Positions 58,488 through 64,000 of a DNA stretch of 64,000 nt are shown piece by piece. The notes under the pieces are model-generated. The model was given only the letters and a program-made list of their open reading frames with translations, was not told where the DNA came from and did no database searches. The stretch lies in assembly GCF_000002875.2 (NCBI RefSeq), contig NC_009411.2, forward strand, positions 806,001 to 870,000, in the 5' to 3' direction. This DNA comes from Leishmania infantum JPCM5. Taxonomy: Eukaryota > Euglenozoa > Kinetoplastea > Trypanosomatida > Trypanosomatidae. The stretch's first letter is position 1; the number at the start of each line of letters is the position of its first letter. Both the position numbers and the translations under genes were made by a program.

Positions 58488-59693
58488 TCAAGCCTCAACC
58501 TTCACTGACCACGGACTCGGCGTCTTGCCGTACTGGATATCCATGATCTCGTTCAGGAACCGGCGCGCGTAGCTCGGCTCCGAGAGCGGCACGCTGTACT
58601 CCTTGCCGCGATACGCAATCATGCTCACGGAAGACACGATGGCAGCCGTGCCGCATCCGAAGCACTCCATCACGCGCCCCTCCTGCAGCGCCTCCGCCAG
58701 CTCAGACATGTAGTACGGGCGCTCCGACACCTCGAACTCGCCCCACGACCGTGCAAGCGCCAGGATCGAGTCGCGCGTCACGCCGGGCAGGATCGTCCCG
58801 TCCAGCGGCGCGGTGACCAGCTCTGTCTTGCCCTCCTTCGTCTTCCACAGCGTGCAGAAGTTCATGAATCCGGCCTCCTGCACCTCATCCTTGGAGCCGA
58901 GCCACAGCACCTGGTTGTAGCCGAGAGCCTGCGCCTCCTCCTGAACCAGCAGCGGCCCAGCGTAGTTGGCACCCAGCTTGCTGCCGCCAGTGCCACCGGG
59001 CCACGCGCGCTTGCGCTTATCCTCCGCCAGCAGCGTCACGGGCTTGATGGCCATCGCACCCGACTGGTCCTCCGGCGGCAGGTAGTACGGCCCCACGGGC
59101 GAAGCAATCACGAAGAGACGCACCGACCTCGAGGGAGTGGCGCCGAGGCTATCTGCGGTGCCGATAGCAGCCGGACGCAGGTACAGCGAGTAGCCGTGCT
59201 CCTTAGGCACGTAATCCTTCTCCGTCCTCACGAACTCCATGATCACCTTCAGCATCTCCGCCTCGTCAAAGTCCGGGAAGCACAGAGAGCGCATGCTGTG
59301 GCGCAGGCGCGCAACGTTCCGGTCAGGGCGGAACAGGCGCAGGCTCTGCTTCTCCAGCTTCTCACCCCTCGCAGCCCTCGTGATGTCGGCAATGTCCGCG
59401 TACACTTTCATTCCCTCGAAGCACTGTGTCGCGTAGTGCAGGCACGACGTCTGCGGCGGCAGCGAAAAGTTGGCGAAAGGTACGATCGCCGGCGCACCCC
59501 ACCTGCCGTCGTTGAAGTCGATTATCACCATGTGCGGCGTAAAGAGGGTGCCAAAGGCGACGCCCTTCATCGGCGGCAGCGGCGGCGGATCGGCCACCAG
59601 CGTTTTAGTAAGCGCCGCAGCCGTGAAGGAGACGACGGGGGCCCTGCTGCCACGCGCAGCACTGGCCTGGTGCCAGCGTCGGCTCAGCAGCAT
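58488..59693 (-). CDS. BCAT: Branched-chain amino acid aminotransferase, probably mitochondrial
   Basis: BCAT transfers the amino group of leucine, isoleucine and valine to 2-oxoglutarate using pyridoxal phosphate. The 401-residue protein is a fold-type IV aminotransferase. The PLP lysine is K239 in GGTGGSKLGANYAG; HYATQCFEGMKVY, RLFRPDRNVARLRHSM, YLRPAAIG and GTILPGVTRDSILALA are family motifs in the right order. The first 20 residues (MLLSRRWHQASAARG) are basic with no acids, fitting a mitochondrial presequence. A longer frame upstream (to 60317) is interrupted by a splice tract with AG at 59715-59714, so I start at 59693. Two SIDER2-like copies lie in its presumed 3' UTR. Confidence 0.95.
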   Translation of the reverse strand: MLLSRRWHQASAARGSRAPVVSFTAAALTKTLVADPPPLPPMKGVAFGTLFTPHMVIIDFNDGRWGAPAIVPFANFSLPPQTSCLHYATQCFEGMKVYADIADITRAARGEKLEKQSLRLFRPDRNVARLRHSMRSLCFPDFDEAEMLKVIMEFVRTEKDYVPKEHGYSLYLRPAAIGTADSLGATPSRSVRLFVIASPVGPYYLPPEDQSGAMAIKPVTLLAEDKRKRAWPGGTGGSKLGANYAGPLLVQEEAQALGYNQVLWLGSKDEVQEAGFMNFCTLWKTKEGKTELVTAPLDGTILPGVTRDSILALARSWGEFEVSERPYYMSELAEALQEGRVMECFGCGTAAIVSSVSMIAYRGKEYSVPLSEPSYARRFLNEIMDIQYGKTPSPWSVKVEA

Positions 59694-59713
59694 GGCAAGA
59701 GACCTACGGGGCG

Positions 59714-59742
59714 CTACCAGAGCAGAGGGGAGGAGACAGAGA
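59714..59742 (-). promoter_or_regulatory. Candidate spliced-leader acceptor for BCAT
   Basis: The minus strand reads TCTCTGTCTCCTCCCCTCTG then CTCTGGTAG, with AG at 59715-59714, 21 nt before the ATG at 59693. Confidence 0.6.
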
Positions 59743-60681
59743 TGTGGGCAGTCGATGCTGGGAGCGCAGTGAAGTTTATGGGCGAGTGTGTATGTGTCTG
59801 TGCATGCGCTGTGATTCGTACTCGGGTTCACAACGTCTGAGGCGATACGGGGGGATATACTTAGAACGGATCTAACCATGCTGGGATGAGCACAGGAGAA
59901 GCGAGAGAGAGGTGTGGAAAGAGTGTTTTGCGTGCAGAGAAAGATGAAGACAGGAAATAAAAGAAAAGAAAGGAGATTCACATGGAAAAGTGCGGGTTCG
60001 GGAGGGAGGGGAAGGGGGTGGGCAAAGGCGCGGCATGCCTGTGTGACGCCATGTATGTGGCGCTTCGTTACAACAGCCCAACGCCCCTTCCTCCTTCCAA
60101 CGCGGAAGGGAGAGGGGCATAGCGGAGAGAAAATCGTACACAAATGCGCGCACATACATATCCACACCAAGCTGATGCACGCGCAGGTGAGGAAGCAGTA
60201 CTGCTCGATCCGGACGACGAGCACCGGTGGGTCCGCCACTCGCTGAGTGGGTGGGAAAGAGATAAATCGGCACCGAGAACAGATTGAAACAGCATATGCA
60301 CACACAACTAAGAACACAGAGATTTAGTCGCCATGGGCATTGACCGTCTTGATGCAATGGCCCATGTCTCGGTTGACAGGCTCCGCACCTTGCGCCTCTC
60401 GCTCTTCGTACGTGTCTGCTTGAGTTGTGGTCTAGTTGGACAAGCGCACCGAGCGATGTGTGAGGTGGCTCTTGGGCGTTGCGGTGGAGAGAGAAAAACA
60501 TACGCGCGTAGACATGAAGGAGGAAGCTGAGAGACGATGCGCGTGCGTGTGTATGGCGGTGACTGGTAGTGCGGGACGAAAAATAGCGGATATCGTATGG
60601 GCAAAGGCGGGCCACCATCGTGGCCGCCCACCGCGACTTCGGGGGAGGAGAAAGAAAAAGAACCTGATCGCGCGCAGACAT

Positions 60682-60705
60682 TATCTATCTATATATAGAT
60701 AGATA
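60682..60705. repeat. Perfect 24-bp palindrome of TATC/GATA units
   Basis: TATCTATCTATA is followed by its exact reverse complement, with no loop. It lies about 200 bp upstream (in transcription terms, downstream) of the TEX261 stop codon, in the presumed 3' UTR, where it could form a small hairpin. Confidence 0.8.
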
Positions 60706-60887
60706 TATGCGCACACACGCAGATATAATGTACGCAAAGATGCCGTGAAATGCCAATCAGATCAACGGCATGCAAACCGCGTCAGCGAGAGCAACGCAGC
60801 ACCGGAGAAGAGGTGAAGGAGCGGACAGCCGAAGCGTGTGTGTATGTGTGTGTGTGTGTGTGTGTGTTTGCCACCAATTCTGCGTGT

Positions 60888-61574
60888 CTAGGTGTTGTTA
60901 ATCAGGTCCGCTAGACGATTGAGAATGGTGCGCCTCCGACGCCCACCCGCCATAGCGTCCGGCGCGGATGAGCCGCCGCCGGATGCGCAGCCGCTACTAC
61001 AACTGTACATCGCCCCCGCGCCACCGCCGCCCGGCAGCCGATCATCTTCTATGACGCATGACGACAGAAGCCCAATCGGCACGAGCCACAGCATCAGGAA
61101 GAAGCCAAAAACCAACAGTATGGACGTGTAGTACATAAGTCGCAGTGCGAACCAGTACCACATGGCGCTCTCCAGCAGCACCGCCAGCATCGTCGCCAGC
61201 ACAAGCGGGCTGTTCATGCCCGGCACAAACGGGAAGGTGCGCAGCAGTCGCAAGTACAACACATTCACCAAGAGGCTGAGCAACGATCGCCACCAGCTCA
61301 TCTGATCCACGACAAGAATGGACGCGTGCACGGCAAAGTTGAAGAAGATGAGAGCACGAAGAATCCACTTGGTGCGCGACGGGTGCTCCTCCGCGACTTC
61401 GGCGACAAACATTACTGCGCACGCGAGGCCGAAGGCGATGAAGCCAATGGCAACGGCCACCATCAGCGTGGAGACGAGACGGAATGGTCCAAACGGCCTG
61501 TACGCGCGTTTCGGCTGTATCCACCAGGAGCCCTTGTCGTCATCCTCGTAGTAGCCGTAGCCATGTCGACTCAT
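60888..61574 (-). CDS. TEX261/SVP26 family ER-Golgi cargo adaptor
   Basis: SVP26/TEX261 (Erv26) proteins are polytopic adaptors that load membrane cargo into COPII vesicles. The 228-residue protein has hydrophobic segments at about 33-58, 70-90, 97-112, 123-142 and 148-172. Family phrases are FVAEVAEEH (57-64), LYLRLLRTFPFV (106-117) followed by the SPLVLAT segment, and LWLVPIGL (162-169). The tail after 175 is Gly/Ser/Cys-rich and ends in a basic RRRRTILNRL stretch, unlike yeast Svp26. The first in-frame ATG is at 61574. Confidence 0.9.
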   Translation of the reverse strand: MSRHGYGYYEDDDKGSWWIQPKRAYRPFGPFRLVSTLMVAVAIGFIAFGLACAVMFVAEVAEEHPSRTKWILRALIFFNFAVHASILVVDQMSWWRSLLSLLVNVLYLRLLRTFPFVPGMNSPLVLATMLAVLLESAMWYWFALRLMYYTSILLVFGFFLMLWLVPIGLLSSCVIEDDRLPGGGGAGAMYSCSSGCASGGGSSAPDAMAGGRRRRTILNRLADLINNT

Positions 61575-64000
61575 CGTGTGCCTCCTTTTACACGCTCGCC
61601 TACACACGCACACTTACAGAGCTTTCCCCGCGTGCCGAGAAATTGCTAGTGACTCGCACTTGCGATCGAGCAGTTCCACTTGCACTGGCGCGTGGCTACT
61701 TTGGTTGCTCCCACGATGTGCTACAAGCCGCCGGTAGCGCGTGTGCATGCGCACGCGTCTGCTCGTGCCTGTACAAGAGTGCGGCTGCGTTGCTGTGATT
61801 TCGTTTTTATCTCTCTTTCTCGCTATGTAAAACGTGCGTGCCGTTGTCCCTCCAGGAAGGTCTGGATTTGCGCTGCGGTTGTTCACGGTGCGTGCCGCAC
61901 GACCCGTGCACGTTGGCGTGAGCATGCGCGGGTTTCGTGTTGAGCTCGCAGAGATGAAGAGGGTGTGGACGGGAAAGGGCACAGGTGAGACGATTTTCAA
62001 GATCAGAAAGAGGGGAGGGTGGGTCCTCTCAACGGAGAGTGCCTGAGAATGCGAAACAAATCGAGGTGGCCAAAAGACAGCGGCGTCACGCGCATGGAGT
62101 CTGAAGCATGTACACCCCATGAAGCACCGTGTTGGGCCTTCTCTGTTTCTTTTCATTTTTTTCTGTTCATTGCTCTTGGCGTGTGCCGTCGCCTGTGCGC
62201 CGTCCGCAGATTCGGGGGAGCGACATCACGTCCAGCAGACCATAGAAACACAGCCAAGAGGGCACGAGACAATGCAGTGCAACGCACAAACACACCACAA
62301 ACCAACAGCAGAGCGCACTCGACCGACGCACGCCTTTCGACGTCGTGCACCAGCGGGGGCGGAAATGGGTGGGCAGCCACCGTCTCGCGTTGAAAAAGGA
62401 AGCGAGAAACTGGACAAGAGCAGCGAGGCACGCAAATTTGTGTCTTCTCCTTCCCTTCAGCGCGGTCATTCGCCGCCATGGAGCACGAGCCCAGCCACCC
62501 CCACCACCACCACTCTGGCCCCCGGCCCGGCCGCACAGGACCGTCATCGCGCGGCGCGAAGCAGCGGGACACACACGCCTCCCGGCAATGCGCCGCCACA
62601 GTCGCCGGGGCGCGGCCTCCGCCTCAACGTCGGCACACCACCCGCGCCCCGCAGGCCGCCTCGCAGCCGCGCCCATTGTGCCCCCCACCCACCCGCCCGC
62701 CGCCACCGGGTGCACCCCCTCGGGGTCGCATAAAGGCTCCCCGCCAGCAGGCAGCGAGCACCGGGTGGCGTACGCGCGAGTCGCGCTGACGCTCGGCCCA
62801 TCGCGCGGACGGCACAAGCGCCTTCACAGTCGCCGGCCGCTCCAGCAACAGCCTGCCGGTCTGTTGGCGTGTGTGTGTGTGTGAATCGATGTCTGGGCGC
62901 GTTTGATTGGATGGCGCCACTGTCGTAGGGCTTTTGTACAAGTGAAGATGGCGGGAACGACGGCAGAGAGAAGCGGCAGTCAGTGAAAGCCTCAGTCGCG
63001 CGTGACGGAGCACTGCAAGCGACACAAGCAACACATGAGGGAGGACATGCGCAGCCCCATCTCCGCAGCACTCACCACCGCATCTTCACACCTCCATTGT
63101 AGTCTTTCTCAGACAGATCCAATGCAGTGCGCTCTTTCGGTATCTATCGCATACCTCCCCGCCGACCTCTCCCCGCCCCCTGTCCAACATCCATCCTCCT
63201 TCGGCCATCACCACCACCACCACCACTTCGACACCGAAGAAAAACAAAGGGAAGCGGTGGAGAAGAGAGAAGAGACACAAATGAAAAGATTAGAAATACG
63301 GGAGAGAGAGAGTTCGCTCTCCCTTCGCTTGGCTACCTGCCCTGACGCCATGCACAACTCCGGCAGGAAACCATCACGTACTCGCAAACAAGCCCAACCA
63401 AAGCGAAAAAAAAAAAGGAATGAGCGCCCATCAGCGCGTGCCGCACGCGCATGTAGTCACGGGAGTTGGAAGGTGTGGAAACAAAAGAAGAGAGAATAGC
63501 GTCGGCGAGTTTACGCTTAGAGAAGAAGCCATCGTGGTTGGCCCCTTCTCTTTCGCCTCCTCCCTTTCTCTGTCGTTCTTTCGCCTGCTACGATGGCACC
63601 AGCAACGGCACCCACCGACACCTCTTCTCCGCTTCCCAAGACCCACCTACCCCCGTCACACCCCTCTTGCAGCAGAACGCATTTGCGAGCACGCGGTGCT
63701 TCCTTACGTGTATGTGCGTCCATGTATCTCTCTGCGACTGCCCTCCTCCGCTGCCGCGCTGGATCCCACCGCTCTTCCTCTCTCACTCACCCACACGCAT
63801 GGAGCGCCGGTCAGCTGCTGTCTGCGTTGAGAAGACACGCGCGCACACTTCCGGGCGAGACGCACGCCATCAACTCCAAGAACCTGCCGAGCAGGTAAAA
63901 GAGAAACCGAAATACATAAAGATCCACGGCATCGTGAAATCAAACGTGTGTTGCGCGCGTGCGACTTCCACGCACACCCACAGAGAGAGAGAGAATAAGG
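61575..64000 (-). other. 2.4-kb gene-free region, presumed 3' UTR of a gene beyond the window
   Basis: The part next to TEX261 has no strong splice tract that I can single out. The rest is low-complexity DNA around a SIDER2-like copy (62457-62850), with GA-rich blocks at 63250-63320 and a 12-A run near 63408. No coding region enters from the right edge. Confidence 0.55.
62457..62850 (-). repeat. SIDER2-like retroposon, copy 3 (5'-truncated)
   Basis: This copy matches the low-coordinate part of copy 2 closely, from CAGCGCGG to CTCCAGCAACA, and then stops, so the 5' third of the element is missing in minus orientation. It carries a roughly 40-bp C-rich insertion (about 62660-62700) absent from copies 1 and 2. 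It sits in the presumed 3' UTR of the next, off-window gene. Confidence 0.72.

Larger units (their letters stand above)
59694..60887 (-). other. Intergenic/UTR region
   Basis: This 1.2-kb gap has GA-rich DNA at 59990-60020, an AT palindrome (60682-60705) and a GT run (60846-60868). No gene is seen. Confidence 0.55.

Noticed and set aside
57487..58491. 334-codon minus-strand frame across SIDER2-like copy 2
   Set aside because: It reads through a known type of non-coding retroposon and the BCAT 3' flank.
59694..60317. N-terminal extension of BCAT to 609 residues
   Set aside because: It contains the candidate splice acceptor and low-complexity residues; the Met at 59693 begins a normal presequence.
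1..64000. tRNA, rRNA, snoRNA clusters, CRISPR arrays
   Set aside because: I found no B-box-like tRNA sequence, no rRNA-like block, no spaced direct-repeat array and no convincing C/D-box pairs by eye. Short snoRNAs cannot be excluded without a covariance-model search.

Overview
The window looks like a nuclear chromosome segment of a trypanosomatid, most likely Leishmania. Protein genes are long, intronless and GC-rich. All of them lie on the minus strand, separated by 0.5 to 4 kb of low-complexity DNA rich in CA/GT, GA/CT and homopolymer runs. Just upstream of most start codons there is a pyrimidine tract followed by an AG, as expected for spliced-leader trans-splicing of one polycistronic unit transcribed from high to low coordinates. 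From memory, the order MRE11 ... CRK9 ... D-LDH-like, BCAT fits Leishmania chromosome 27; this was not checked.

I support 18 protein genes. In transcription order (right to left) they are: a TEX261/SVP26 cargo adaptor (60888-61574), branched-chain aminotransferase (58488-59693), a D-lactate dehydrogenase-like flavoprotein with a possible glycosomal tail (54481-55962), a ubiquitin-like/coiled-coil protein (49439-51127), UNC119 (47953-48546), a TBC1D22-type Rab GAP (41638-44898), the SPB1/FTSJ3 rRNA methyltransferase (37764-40541), the core spliceosomal protein SmB (36263-36598), IFT43 (33760-35052), an adenylate kinase 7-like protein (27869-32422), a CRK9-like cyclin-dependent kinase (23862-26729), a small hypothetical protein (21411-22190), a four-TM membrane protein (19410-20474), a large multi-pass membrane protein (11282-15115), a protein with four CX9C motifs (9906-10328), TVP23 (8082-8819), a large probably mitochondrial protein (2469-6290) and the N-terminal 357 residues of MRE11 (<1-1072).

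The genes do not form one pathway, as usual in such units, but themes recur: flagellum and ciliary trafficking (IFT43, AK7-like, UNC119), the secretory pathway (TVP23, TEX261, TBC GAP), RNA processing (SmB, CRK9, SPB1) and mitochondrial functions (BCAT, CX9C protein, the 1273-aa protein).

The intergenic DNA holds retroposon-derived repeats. Three closely related SIDER2-like copies sit at 56281-56710, 57402-57975 and 62457-62850. A second repeat is present as two copies identical over 378 bp, 28 kb apart (18491-18868 and 46460-46837); one is flanked by an 8-bp direct repeat and ends in an A-rich tail, and the other continues into a decayed sequence that still encodes a C2H2 zinc-finger pattern. 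A 49-bp near-perfect inverted repeat (32737-32785 / 32862-32910) lies between IFT43 and the AK7-like gene. I saw no tRNA, rRNA, CRISPR array or intact mobile element, and no convincing plus-strand gene.
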